A DNA stretch of 64,000 nt from Pseudomonas sp. MIACH (GTDB lineage: Bacteria > Pseudomonadota > Gammaproteobacteria > Pseudomonadales > Pseudomonadaceae), in NCBI RefSeq assembly GCF_001269925.1, contig NZ_LHVO01000058.1:62001-126000 (forward strand), in the 5' to 3' direction. The notes below the pieces were generated by a model that saw nothing but the letters and a program-made list of their open reading frames with translations, searched no databases and was not told the DNA's origin. The translations under genes and the position numbers were made by a program. This document shows, piece after piece, positions 1 to 8,122 of the stretch (position 1 is its first letter; every line of letters starts with the position of its first letter).

Positions 1-155
1 GCTGCCGTATCACTGACCGGATAATCCCGGGAAAACGTACCGGAGTCGTCGAAGTTCTCATGTTCATAAATAGCGGTCTTGGGTGACGAGCAGCCCGCGG
101 CGCCCGCCAGCACCAGCGCCAGCCCGAGGCTACGCAAGTGGAATGATGTCGACAT
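1..155 (-). CDS. Lipoprotein, DUF2242-like (N-terminal part only)
   Basis: The first 51 codons of a minus-strand gene are present; the rest lies beyond position 1. The start ATG is at 155-153. Residues 1-21 form a short lipoprotein signal peptide (basic start, then Leu/Ala/Val core) ending in the lipobox Gly-Ala-Ala-Gly-Cys, followed by Ser-Ser-Pro-Lys. The mature start (KTAIYEHENFDDSGTFSR) resembles what I recall of the DUF2242 family of Pseudomonas lipoproteins of unknown function. The lipobox supports attachment to an envelope membrane. The coding start is clear; the family name is from memory and rests on a fragment. Confidence 0.75.
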   Translation of the reverse strand, partial: MSTSFHLRSLGLALVLAGAAGCSSPKTAIYEHENFDDSGTFSRDYPVSDTA

Positions 156-244
156 TGAAAATCCTGAGGAAAACGGTCCGGGCGGTATTGTGCAACAGAA
201 CGAGGCCTTGGCGCGCGCATTCCTGTCGGTAAAACGTCACAGGG

Positions 245-1141
245 TTACCCACCGGGGGCTGCAGGAAAAAGCCCGGCGCACATATGCTCGATAAACACGC
301 GCAGCTTGGTCGAGGTATGGCGACCGGGCCACAACATCCAGAAACTGCCCCGGTGTTCCAGGTAATCATCCAGCACCCGTTGCAAGCGCCCCTCGCCCAC
401 GGCCTGCTTGACCATGTAGTCCGGCAGGCAGGCAATGCCCAATCCTTCGAGCACCACATGGTTGAGGGACTCGATGGTGGTGCTGACCAACGGCGTGCGC
501 AACAGCGGTTCGGCTGCGCCTGGGGCAAGACGCAACGGCCAGGGCTCGAGCTTGCCCGTGGCGCAGAACTTGTGGCGCAGGCAGGCGTGGCCATTCAGGT
601 CCTGCGGTTGCTGCGGGGTGCCGTGCTGGGCGAAGTAGCCCGGCGTGGCGACGAGTACCAACTGGTAGTGGCCCAAGTGGCGCGCCATCAACCGCGAATC
701 CTCTGGCTTGCCGGTGCGAATCACCGCATCGAAACCTTCCTCTATCACGTCCACCATGCGGTCGGAGAAATCCACATCCAACTCGATATCCGGATAGGCG
801 CGCATAAAGTCACTGAGTACCGGCATCAACAAGCCCCGCACCTGCGGCACACTGATGCGCAGCTTGCCCCGTGGCGCTGCACCGGCGTCCGTCAGCTCCT
901 GCTCGGCCGCTTCCACCTCAGCGAGAATCCGCCGCGACCGCTCAAGGAACAGCGAGCCTTCACTGGTCAAGGTGATACTGCGCGTGCTGCGGTGAAACAG
1001 CCGCACGCCCAGGCGCTCTTCCATCCGCGCAATGCTTTTGCCCACGGCCGACGACGACACCCCCAGCACACGGCCGGCGGCGGTGAAGCTGAGCGTCTGC
1101 GCCACCTGCACGAATACCGAAAGGCTGCCCAAGCTGTCCAT
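245..1141 (-). CDS. LysR-family transcriptional regulator
   Basis: This 298-residue protein has the usual LysR length. Residues 1-60 carry the winged helix-turn-helix (MDSLGSLSVFVQVAQTLSFT, then the AAxxLGVSSSAVGKSIARMEERLG recognition segment). Residues from about 90 form the substrate-binding fold, with the typical GKLRISVP entry strand. It is divergent from the MFS exporter at 1261 with a 119-bp gap, the classic arrangement for a LysR regulator controlling its neighbour and itself. The inducer cannot be told from sequence. The ATG at 1141 has an AAGG run upstream. The group most resembled is the large set of LysR proteins that act on small efflux or redox genes. Confidence 0.93.
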   Translation of the reverse strand: MDSLGSLSVFVQVAQTLSFTAAGRVLGVSSSAVGKSIARMEERLGVRLFHRSTRSITLTSEGSLFLERSRRILAEVEAAEQELTDAGAAPRGKLRISVPQVRGLLMPVLSDFMRAYPDIELDVDFSDRMVDVIEEGFDAVIRTGKPEDSRLMARHLGHYQLVLVATPGYFAQHGTPQQPQDLNGHACLRHKFCATGKLEPWPLRLAPGAAEPLLRTPLVSTTIESLNHVVLEGLGIACLPDYMVKQAVGEGRLQRVLDDYLEHRGSFWMLWPGRHTSTKLRVFIEHMCAGLFPAAPGG

Positions 1142-1178
1142 GATCCCGCCTTTAGCGATTGCGGACTCTGGCGTCCGA

Positions 1179-1194
1179 TAAGTTCGGAACCTTA
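1179..1194. promoter_or_regulatory. Candidate LysR binding dyad
   Basis: In the LysR/MFS divergent gap there is a dyad TAAG-N8-CTTA. LysR boxes are usually T-N11-A with short dyad symmetry, and this site fits that loosely. It is 38 bp upstream of the LysR start codon. Chance occurrence cannot be excluded. Confidence 0.3.
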
Positions 1195-1260
1195 GCCTGT
1201 TTTTCCGTCAACCACAGCCCCCTACTCTGCCTGCTTGCCCTTTTACCTGGATAAAACGTC

Positions 1261-2466
1261 ATGAGCAGCAGCCCTTCACTCGCCGCATCAGCCCAGGGGG
1301 ATTCATTACCGCTGGGCGGACTACTGGCCCTGGCCAGCGCCGGCTTTATCACCATCCTCACCGAAGCCATGCCCGCCGGACTTCTGCCGCAGATGGGCGA
1401 AGGCCTGGACGTGTCGCCCGCCTTGGTCGGCCAATTGGTCACCCTCTATGCCCTTGGCTCTCTGCTGGCCGCCATCCCGCTGACGCTGCTGACCCGCGGC
1501 TGGCGCAGGCGACCGTTGCTGCTGCTGGCCATTGGCGGCTTTGCCTTGGTCAATAGCGTGACGGCTCTGTCCAGCCACTACGGGCTGACCCTGGTGGCAC
1601 GCTTTTTTGCCGGGGTCTTCGCGGGCCTGCTCTGGGCGTTGCTGGCGGGTTATGCGAGCCGAATGGTGGCGCCACACCTGCAAGGTCGCGCCATTGCCGT
1701 GGCGATGCTGGGTGCACCGCTGGCGCTGTCACTGGGTGTGCCTGCGGGCACCTTCCTCGGCACCGCCGTTGGCTGGCGCCTGAGTTTTGCAATCATGACC
1801 GGGCTGACCTTGGTGTTACTGGCCTGGGCGCGTTGGCAACTGCCGGATTTTGCCGGCGAACGGGCGGATAAACGCTTGGGGCTGCGCCAGGTGCTGAACC
1901 TGCGGGGCATTCGTCCGGTGCTATGGGTGACGTTTACCTACGTGCTGGCCCACAACATTCTGTACACCTACATCGCCCCGTTGCTGGTGCCCGCCGGGAT
2001 CGATGCGGATGTTGACCGAGTGCTGCTGGTGTTTGGCCTTTCGGCGGTACTGAGCATCTGGCTGGCAGGTGTGTTGATTGACCGGTGGCTGCGTGCCTTG
2101 CTGCTGATCAGCTGTGCGCTGTTTGGCTTAATCGCCCTGGGGTTGGCGTTCTGGATCAATGTGCCGGCAGTCATCTATACCGCCGTGGCGTTATGGGGAC
2201 TGGCGTTCGGCGGCCTGCCGGCACTGCTGCAAACCGCACTGGCCCAATCGGCGGGCGAGTCGGCGGATGCCGCACAATCCATGCTGGTGACCGTGTGGAA
2301 CCTGGGGATAGCCGGTGGCGGACTGGCGGGTGGCGTGTTGCTTCAGGGCTGGGGCGTCGCGGGCTTTCCATGGGCCGTTATGCTGCTGATGCTATTGGCG
2401 TGGGCCGGAGCATCACAGACGGCGCCCCAACAGCTGGCCCGGCCACCCCGCCAAGTCGAACGTTGA
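1261..2466 (+). CDS. MFS transporter, probable efflux (AraJ/YdhP-like)
   Basis: A 401-residue inner-membrane protein with about 12 hydrophobic segments in two halves. It is of the DHA1/AraJ-like type, seen in the N-terminal AMPAGLLPQMGEGLDVSPALVG segment (start of TM1-TM2) and the GxxAGLLWALLAGYASR stretch of TM4. Proteins of this group export sugars, purine ribosides or arabinose-like solutes by proton antiport; the substrate here is unknown. It is divergent from the LysR gene, which is its likely regulator. Its last 54 bp overlap the 3' end of the GNAT gene on the opposite strand. No strong Shine-Dalgarno precedes the ATG. Confidence 0.9.
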   Translation: MSSSPSLAASAQGDSLPLGGLLALASAGFITILTEAMPAGLLPQMGEGLDVSPALVGQLVTLYALGSLLAAIPLTLLTRGWRRRPLLLLAIGGFALVNSVTALSSHYGLTLVARFFAGVFAGLLWALLAGYASRMVAPHLQGRAIAVAMLGAPLALSLGVPAGTFLGTAVGWRLSFAIMTGLTLVLLAWARWQLPDFAGERADKRLGLRQVLNLRGIRPVLWVTFTYVLAHNILYTYIAPLLVPAGIDADVDRVLLVFGLSAVLSIWLAGVLIDRWLRALLLISCALFGLIALGLAFWINVPAVIYTAVALWGLAFGGLPALLQTALAQSAGESADAAQSMLVTVWNLGIAGGGLAGGVLLQGWGVAGFPWAVMLLMLLAWAGASQTAPQQLARPPRQVER

Positions 2467-2937
2467 AATGCGCTCGTAGCCACAGGACTCATAAAAACGC
2501 ACCAGATCCCCGGTCCCGCCGCCGTAGCAGTCCACACGCAAGCGTGTCACTCCTGCTGCGCGGGCCTGGTCATCGGCGAAGGCCATCATGCGCCGCCCAA
2601 GGCCGCGAACACTCGGGTCACGCGCGGCAATCAACAGGCGCACATACACCTCGGGCTCAGTCGCCGACGGTACATAAGGCATGGGATCGCCCAACACCAG
2701 CGCTCCGCTGAGGTGCCCTCCGGGGCCCTCGACCACCCAGGCCCCGGGCAACGCGCAGGCTTCAGCCACTTGCGCGACCCGCCGGGGCGAAGCCGACCAG
2801 GGCTCGGTGCCCCACTGATGGGTATTGCCCATGCCAACGAACCAGGCGATCACCTCGTCGAACACCTGCAGCACGGCAGGAACATCCGCCACACTGGCGC
2901 GGCGGATCAGCAAGCCATCCATTCCTTGAATCAACAC
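2413..2937 (-). CDS. GNAT-family N-acetyltransferase
   Basis: A single GNAT domain of about 174 residues. It begins with LLIRRASVADVPAVLQVFDE, the usual beta1-alpha1 entry, and contains RDPSVRGLGRRMMAFADDQA, matching the acetyl-CoA loop (R/Q-x-x-G-x-G/A), followed by the LRVDCYGGG strand and a YESCGYE motif. I place the start at GTG 2937 because AGGAG lies eight bases upstream; an in-frame ATG at 2922 has no useful Shine-Dalgarno. The substrate is unknown. The gene converges on the MFS exporter, and the two stop-codon ends overlap by 54 bp on opposite strands. Confidence 0.85.
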   Translation of the reverse strand: MLIQGMDGLLIRRASVADVPAVLQVFDEVIAWFVGMGNTHQWGTEPWSASPRRVAQVAEACALPGAWVVEGPGGHLSGALVLGDPMPYVPSATEPEVYVRLLIAARDPSVRGLGRRMMAFADDQARAAGVTRLRVDCYGGGTGDLVRFYESCGYERISTFDLAGWPGQLLGRRL

Positions 2938-2990
2938 GCTTGAAACTCCTGGGTCGACGGTAACGAGCACCCAGTCTAGCGCACATAAAA

Positions 2991-3020
2991 AAGCCCCCGG
3001 TCTTTTCAGGCCGGGGGCTT
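2991..3020. terminator. Bidirectional Rho-independent terminator
   Basis: Ten-bp GC-rich arms (AAGCCCCCGG and its complement) around a 10-nt loop, with A residues before and TTCTTATT after. It lies 17 bp past the ppiD stop codon and terminates ppiD on the minus strand. Confidence 0.85.
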
Positions 3021-3036
3021 CTTATTCAAACCGATA

Positions 3037-4911
3037 TCAGAACTTCTTGATATCAGCCTTGGTTTCCAGCTGCTTGCGGTAAGCCGCGAAGTCCTGCTGG
3101 CCAACACGGGAAGCGAGGAAGCGGCGGTATTGCGCCTTTTCTTCGTCCGTTGGGGCAGCCGCTTCGTTGACGCCGTTCAAGCGCACGATCACCAGGCTGC
3201 CATCAGCCAGGGTCACGGTGGTGAACGTCGGCTTGTCCTTGGCCGCAGGCTTAGGCATGCGGAACAGGGCTTGCAGCACGGCAGGGTCAATCGTTTCCTG
3301 GCTACGGGTAGCCGCTTCTGTGACTTTCCAGGCCTGGCCGTCGACCGGCTGGTTCAGCGGGGTCTTACCGTCACGCAGGCTGGCGATCAACTCGTCAGCG
3401 TGAGTCTTGGCAGCCGCGCTGGCGCGCTCCTTGGCCATCTGAGTGCGAATCGCCGCAGCAACGCTTTCCAGCGGCAGTTGCGCAGGTTTGCGGTGCTCTT
3501 TGGCACGCAGCACGATGATGGTTTCCGGGTCCAGCTCGATGGCGGTGCTGTTGGCACCCTCATCCAACACTTCCGGGCTGAACGCTGCGGTAACTACGGC
3601 ACGGTTGGCCGCAACACCCTCACCACCTTCACGGCCGAACGGCGCGGAGGTGTGCACGGTCAGCTTCAGGTCGGATGCTGGTTGGGCCAGGTCAGAGGCT
3701 TCGAATGCCGCATCTTCCAATTGCTTGGTCGCTTCGACAAAACGCTGCTCAACCTGTTGGGTCTTGAGCTCGCGGGTCAGCTTGTCTTTCAGGCTGGCAA
3801 ACGTCGGCACTTGCGGTGCTTCAACGCCCAACAGCTTGATCAAGTGCCAACCGAAGGTGCTGCGCACTGGCGCCGAAACCTGGTCTTTGTTCAGCGCGTA
3901 CAAGGCTGCTTCGAAGTCCGGGTCGTAGACGCCTGGGCCGGCAAAGCCGAGGTCGCCACCGTTGTTGGCCGAACCTGGATCCTGGGAGAACTCCTTGGCC
4001 AGGGCATCGAACTTCTCACCCTTGGCCAGGCGTGCCTGGATTTCTTCGATCTTGGCCTTGGCTTGCGCCTCGGTGACCTTGTCGTTGACTTCAATCAGGA
4101 TGTGCGCCGCACGACGCTGTTCAGCGAGGTTGGCGGTTTCTTTCTGATAAGCAGCCTGCAGCTCATCGTCCTTGACGCTGACCTGGTCGAAGAAGGACGA
4201 CTTCTTCAGTTCAAGGTAGTCGATGACCACTTGGTCCGGGGTCATGAACTCTTTGGCGTGCTGGTCATAGTAAGCCTTGACCTCGTCGTCGGTGAGTTTC
4301 ACCGCCGCTGGGTTGGCCTTGATATTGACGGTGGCAAAATCGCGGGTCTGTTTTTCCAGACGGGCGAATGCCAGCACTTCGGCGTCGGTCACGAAGCCGC
4401 TGCCGGCAATACCTGCGCGTACCTGGCCGATCAGCATTTCCTGGGTCAGCATCTGACGGAACTGCAGACGGCTGTAGCCCAGTTGGCGGATCACCTGATC
4501 AAAACGTTCGGCATTGAACTTGCCGTCCACCTGGAATTCCGGCGTTTGCAGGATCACCTGGTCCAGCGCAGCTTCAGAGAAGCCAAACTTGGAATCGGCG
4601 GCGCCTTGCAGCAGCAGTTTGCGATCGATCAGACCCTTGAGGGCCGCTTCGCGCAGCAGTTTTTCGTCCAGCAGTGAAGCATCGAAATCCTTGCCCAGCT
4701 GTTGCATCAGCTGGCGACGTTGCATGTCGACGGCCTGGCTCAGTTCGGTTTGGGTGATCTCTTCACCGTTGACCTTGGCCACGTCCTGCTTGGTGTTGGT
4801 CGAAGCCTGGAAAATGGCCTCGATACCGGTGAACGCCATCAATGCGACGATGATCCCGATAATGGTCTTGGCAATCCAGCCTTGTGAATTGTCCCTGATA
4901 TTTTGCAGCAT
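3037..4911 (-). CDS. ppiD: Periplasmic folding chaperone PpiD (SurA-N/parvulin)
   Basis: A 624-residue inner-membrane-anchored chaperone. Residues 1-15 are cytoplasmic, residues about 16-34 form the single membrane anchor (IIGIIVALMAFTGIEAIFQA), and the rest is periplasmic. A SurA-N-like region follows, then a parvulin (PpiC) domain at about 265-360, recognisable from AAHILIEV, FSQDPGSANNGGDLGF and FGWHLIKL. PpiD stands at the SecYEG exit and helps newly exported outer-membrane proteins; many PpiD parvulin domains have little isomerase activity. It follows hupB, as in P. aeruginosa, but a terminator hairpin at 4982-5005 suggests its own transcript. Confidence 0.95.
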   Translation of the reverse strand: MLQNIRDNSQGWIAKTIIGIIVALMAFTGIEAIFQASTNTKQDVAKVNGEEITQTELSQAVDMQRRQLMQQLGKDFDASLLDEKLLREAALKGLIDRKLLLQGAADSKFGFSEAALDQVILQTPEFQVDGKFNAERFDQVIRQLGYSRLQFRQMLTQEMLIGQVRAGIAGSGFVTDAEVLAFARLEKQTRDFATVNIKANPAAVKLTDDEVKAYYDQHAKEFMTPDQVVIDYLELKKSSFFDQVSVKDDELQAAYQKETANLAEQRRAAHILIEVNDKVTEAQAKAKIEEIQARLAKGEKFDALAKEFSQDPGSANNGGDLGFAGPGVYDPDFEAALYALNKDQVSAPVRSTFGWHLIKLLGVEAPQVPTFASLKDKLTRELKTQQVEQRFVEATKQLEDAAFEASDLAQPASDLKLTVHTSAPFGREGGEGVAANRAVVTAAFSPEVLDEGANSTAIELDPETIIVLRAKEHRKPAQLPLESVAAAIRTQMAKERASAAAKTHADELIASLRDGKTPLNQPVDGQAWKVTEAATRSQETIDPAVLQALFRMPKPAAKDKPTFTTVTLADGSLVIVRLNGVNEAAAPTDEEKAQYRRFLASRVGQQDFAAYRKQLETKADIKKF

Positions 4912-4981
4912 GCGTCCCCCAGAAACGGTTGAACTTCAAAAATTGGCAACCGTGGAGCGTGGGTAGAGTCCGGATAGAAGA

Positions 4982-5005
4982 AAGGCGCATCCGAGGATGC
5001 GCCTT
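4982..5005 (-). terminator. Terminator downstream of hupB and the tRNA-like element
   Basis: Ten-bp arms (AAGGCGCATC with its complement), 4-nt loop, followed on the minus strand by TTTCTTCT. It would end transcription coming from hupB or from the tRNA-like segment, before ppiD. Confidence 0.8.
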
Positions 5006-5013
5006 CTCGTAAC

Positions 5014-5089
5014 TGGCGGAGCGGACGGGGGGTTGAACTTGAACCCCCGGCTTGGCGACCCGATGGATACTGGGGTCAGCTGTCGCTCC
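5014..5089 (-). pseudogene. tRNA-Asp-like remnant
   Basis: On the minus strand, 76 nt run from GGAGCGA to an encoded CCA. The 3' end CCCGTCCGCTCCGCCA equals the 3' end I recall for gamma-proteobacterial tRNA-Asp (3' half of the T-stem, acceptor strand, discriminator G, CCA). The 5' GGAGCGA pairs with it at six of seven acceptor positions. The interior does not fold as a tRNA: no GG in the D-loop, no anticodon arm, and the T-loop region carries a duplicated TTCAA that makes a 7-bp hairpin instead. It is probably a decayed or recombined tRNA-Asp gene, though a tRNA-derived small RNA is possible because a terminator follows. Confidence 0.55.
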
Positions 5090-5142
5090 GCTGCCAGGCC
5101 AGACCTGCGTCTGACCCGGGTCGGTAAAGGCTCGATCGAAGC

Positions 5143-5415
5143 TTAGTTAACCGCTTCTTTCAGGGCTTTACCGGCTTTGAAACCTGGTTTCTTGGCAGCA
5201 GCGATTTGCAGTGCTTTGCCAGTCTGTGGGTTGCGGCCAGTGCGAGCTGGGCGGTCAGTCACAGAGAAAGTACCGAAGCCTACCAGTACCACGGAGTCGC
5301 CGGCCTTCAGAGCGCCAGTGACGGATTCGATTACTGCATCCAGCGCACGGCCAGCAGCAGCTTTCGGGATATCAGCGGATGCAGCGATAGCATCAATCAG
5401 TTCCGACTTGTTCAC
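5143..5415 (-). CDS. hupB: DNA-binding protein HU-beta
   Basis: A 90-residue HU protein, the standard length. It starts at GTG 5415 (NKSELIDAIAASADIPKAAA), with AGGGG eight bases upstream; upstream in-frame codons have no support. The beta-arm DNA-intercalating segment is present (GFGTFSVTDRPARTGRNPQT), with the proline of the arm tip. HU bends and compacts DNA and supports replication and recombination. The position between lon and ppiD is conserved in Pseudomonas. The leader is AT-rich, with a possible TAGAAT -10 element about 35 bp upstream of the start codon. Confidence 0.97.
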   Translation of the reverse strand: MNKSELIDAIAASADIPKAAAGRALDAVIESVTGALKAGDSVVLVGFGTFSVTDRPARTGRNPQTGKALQIAAAKKPGFKAGKALKEAVN

Positions 5416-5503
5416 TCTAAGTCCCCTTATATATCTATTGAGTATGATTCTAAGTTTTTTGGTAAACAGCAAAAACCAGTGCTGAATGGCCTACAGACAC
5501 TTA

Positions 5504-5528
5504 AGAGCCGCTTTATAACAAGGGCTCT
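5504..5528. terminator. Weak hairpin between lon and hupB
   Basis: AGAGCC and GGCTCT arms (6 bp) around a 13-nt AT-rich loop, downstream of lon and upstream of hupB on the minus strand. There is no long T-run, so it may be a weak terminator or attenuator. Confidence 0.35.
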
Positions 5529-5564
5529 AAAAAGCTGTCAAGGAAGCACCCAGGCTTATTCACA

Positions 5565-7961
5565 TTAATGCGTGCTAATTCTTTCCTTGGAATCAGACTC
5601 CCGTTTTTCATCCTTTGCAACTATCTCCGGAGCCACATCCGGCAAGGGCTCCGGCGCGTATTGCAGCGCAATTTGCAGGACCTCGTCAATCCATTTAACC
5701 GGTTTAATCTGGAGATCCTGCTTGATATTGTCAGGAATTTCCTTCAAGTCGCGAACATTCTCTTCAGGAATGATCACGGTCTTGATTCCACCCCGGTGCG
5801 CCGCCAGCAATTTCTCCTTCAGGCCACCGATGGCCAATACCTGACCACGCAGGGTGATTTCCCCGGTCATGGCCACGTCGGCGCGCACCGGAATGCCGGT
5901 CAACGCCGATACCAGGGCCGTGCACATGCCTACGCCAGCGCTAGGGCCGTCTTTAGGAGTGGCCCCTTCCGGCATGTGGATGTGAGTGTCGTGCTTCTCG
6001 TGGAAGTCCAGGGGGATCCCCAGGCTCCGCGCGCGGCTGCGCACCACGGTCTGCGCGGCGGTAATGGATTCGACCATCACGTCCCCGAGGGAGCCGGTCT
6101 TGATCAACTGGCCTTTGCCGGGGATCACCGCAGCTTCGATGGTCAGCAATTCACCGCCCACCTGGGTCCACGCCAGGCCAGTCACCTGCCCTACTTGATC
6201 CTGCTGCTCAGCCAGGCCGTAACGGAATTTACGCACGCCCAGGAAGTGCTCAAGAGCGTCGGCAGTGACCTTCACCGAGAAGCGTTTTTCCAGTGCGTGC
6301 TCCTTGACCGCCTTGCGGCAAATCTTCGCGATCTGGCGCTCAAGGCCCCGTACACCGGCCTCCCGCGTGTAGTAACGCACGATGTCGCGGATCGACTCGA
6401 CGTCGAATTCGATCTCGCCCTTCTTCAGGCCGTTGGCCGAAATCTGCTTGGGCGCGAGGTATTTGACGGCGATATTGATCTTCTCGTCTTCGGTGTAACC
6501 CGGCAGACGAATCACCTCCATCCGGTCCAGCAATGCTGGCGGAATGTTCATGGAGTTGGAGGTGCACAGGAACATTACGTCGGACAGGTCGTAGTCGACC
6601 TCCAGGTAATGGTCGTTGAAGTTGTGGTTCTGCTCAGGGTCGAGCACTTCCAGCAAGGCCGATGCCGGATCGCCACGCATGTCGCTGCCCATTTTGTCGA
6701 TTTCATCGAGCAGGAACAGCGGGTTGCGCACACCCACTTTTGTCATTTTTTGAATCAATCTTCCTGGCATCGAACCGATGTAAGTCCGGCGATGACCACG
6801 AATTTCCGCTTCATCGCGCACACCACCGAGGGCCATACGCACGAATTTACGGTTAGTGGCATTGGCGATGGACTCGGCCAGGGAGGTTTTACCCACGCCA
6901 GGCGGGCCAACCAGGCACAACACGGGGCCACGAATCTTCTTCACGCGCTTTTGTACGGCGAGGTATTCGAGGATGCGTTCTTTGACTTCTTCGAGACCGT
7001 AGTGGTCCGCGTCGAGGATATCTTCGGCACGAGCCAGATCCAGGCGCACCTTGGTCTGGGCCTTCCACGGCACCTGCACCAGCCAGTCGATGTACGAGCG
7101 CACCACGGTGGCCTCGGCGGACATCGGCGACATCTGCTTGAGCTTGTTCAACTCGGCGGTGGCTTTGGTCAGGGCGTCTTTCGGCAGGCCGGCAGCATCG
7201 ATGCGCTTTTTCAGCTCTTCGATTTCGTTGTGGCCTTCCTCGCTGTCGCCGAGCTCCTTCTGAATGGCCTTCATCTGCTCATTCAGGTAGTACTCGCGCT
7301 GGCTGCGCTCCATTTGTTTTTTGACACGACCACGGATGCGCTTCTCGACCTGGAGCAGATCGATTTCGGCATCCAGCAATGCCAGCACGTGTTCGACACG
7401 GGCCGAGAGGTCGATGATTTCAAGGATGTCTTGCTTCTGCTCGATCTTCAGCGCCATGTGCGCGGCCATGGTGTCGACCAGGCGGCTTGGCTCATCGATG
7501 CTATTGAGGGAAGACAGGACTTCAGCCGGGACTTTCTTGCCCAACTGCACATACTGCTCAAACTGCGAGAGCAGGCTGCGTACAAATACTTCGGACTCGC
7601 GCTCAGGCGCCTCGACTTCGTCGATCAGCACCACTTCAGCGCGCAGGTGGCCATCCACCTCCATGAAACGCTCGACTGCACCGCGCTGCTCGCCTTCCAC
7701 CAGCACCTTGACGGTGCCGTCAGGCAGTTTGAGCAGTTGCAGGACAGTGGCAATGGTGCCGACGCGATACAGGGCATCTTCGCCTGGATCATCATCAGCA
7801 GGATTTCTCTGGGCCAACAGCAAGATCTGCTTGTCGCCCGTCATCGCGGCCTCAAGGGCTTCGATAGACTTCTCGCGCCCCACGAACAGCGGGATAACCA
7901 TGTGCGGATAGACGACGACATCACGCAACGGCAGGAGAGGCAATTCGATGGTTGTCTTCAT
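5565..7961 (-). CDS. lon: ATP-dependent protease Lon (LonA)
   Basis: A 798-residue LonA protease of usual length, starting at MKTTIELPLLPLRDVVV (ATG 7961, with GAGG upstream). Order: N-terminal substrate-binding LON domain (about 1-200), coiled segment rich in Lys/Glu (about 200-300), AAA+ module with Walker A GPPGVGKTS and Walker B FLLDEIDK, and a C-terminal Ser-Lys protease with the serine in DGPSAGVGMC and the lysine in GGLKEKLLAAHRGG. It degrades misfolded and regulatory proteins in the cytoplasm. It lies between clpX and hupB, each unit separated by terminator-like hairpins. Confidence 0.98.
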   Translation of the reverse strand: MKTTIELPLLPLRDVVVYPHMVIPLFVGREKSIEALEAAMTGDKQILLLAQRNPADDDPGEDALYRVGTIATVLQLLKLPDGTVKVLVEGEQRGAVERFMEVDGHLRAEVVLIDEVEAPERESEVFVRSLLSQFEQYVQLGKKVPAEVLSSLNSIDEPSRLVDTMAAHMALKIEQKQDILEIIDLSARVEHVLALLDAEIDLLQVEKRIRGRVKKQMERSQREYYLNEQMKAIQKELGDSEEGHNEIEELKKRIDAAGLPKDALTKATAELNKLKQMSPMSAEATVVRSYIDWLVQVPWKAQTKVRLDLARAEDILDADHYGLEEVKERILEYLAVQKRVKKIRGPVLCLVGPPGVGKTSLAESIANATNRKFVRMALGGVRDEAEIRGHRRTYIGSMPGRLIQKMTKVGVRNPLFLLDEIDKMGSDMRGDPASALLEVLDPEQNHNFNDHYLEVDYDLSDVMFLCTSNSMNIPPALLDRMEVIRLPGYTEDEKINIAVKYLAPKQISANGLKKGEIEFDVESIRDIVRYYTREAGVRGLERQIAKICRKAVKEHALEKRFSVKVTADALEHFLGVRKFRYGLAEQQDQVGQVTGLAWTQVGGELLTIEAAVIPGKGQLIKTGSLGDVMVESITAAQTVVRSRARSLGIPLDFHEKHDTHIHMPEGATPKDGPSAGVGMCTALVSALTGIPVRADVAMTGEITLRGQVLAIGGLKEKLLAAHRGGIKTVIIPEENVRDLKEIPDNIKQDLQIKPVKWIDEVLQIALQYAPEPLPDVAPEIVAKDEKRESDSKERISTH

Positions 7962-8076
7962 GATTTCGCCTCTATGACAGTTGAAAAATAAACTTGAAAC
8001 CAAGATGGGGGCTACGTGTAAAAAAAACAAGCTCAATGCTGGCAGTTACACGCAGTAAAAATCCTTATGAAAAACA

Positions 8077-8098
8077 AAGGGGCCCCTAGAGGCCCCTT
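8077..8098 (-). terminator. clpX terminator
   Basis: Eight-bp arms AAGGGGCC/GGCCCCTT with a 6-nt loop, followed on the minus strand by TTGTTTTTC. It lies 24 bp beyond the clpX stop and upstream of lon. Confidence 0.85.
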
Positions 8099-8122
8099 GT
8101 TTGTACCGAAACTGCGAAACGC

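Noticed and set aside
2922..2970. Start of the GNAT gene at GTG 2970 or ATG 2922
   Set aside because: Neither has a well-placed Shine-Dalgarno, whereas GTG 2937 has AGGAG at a good distance.
5568..7991. 807-codon plus-strand open frame opposite lon
   Set aside because: An antisense shadow created by high GC and codon bias; composition is unlike real proteins and Lon is unambiguous.
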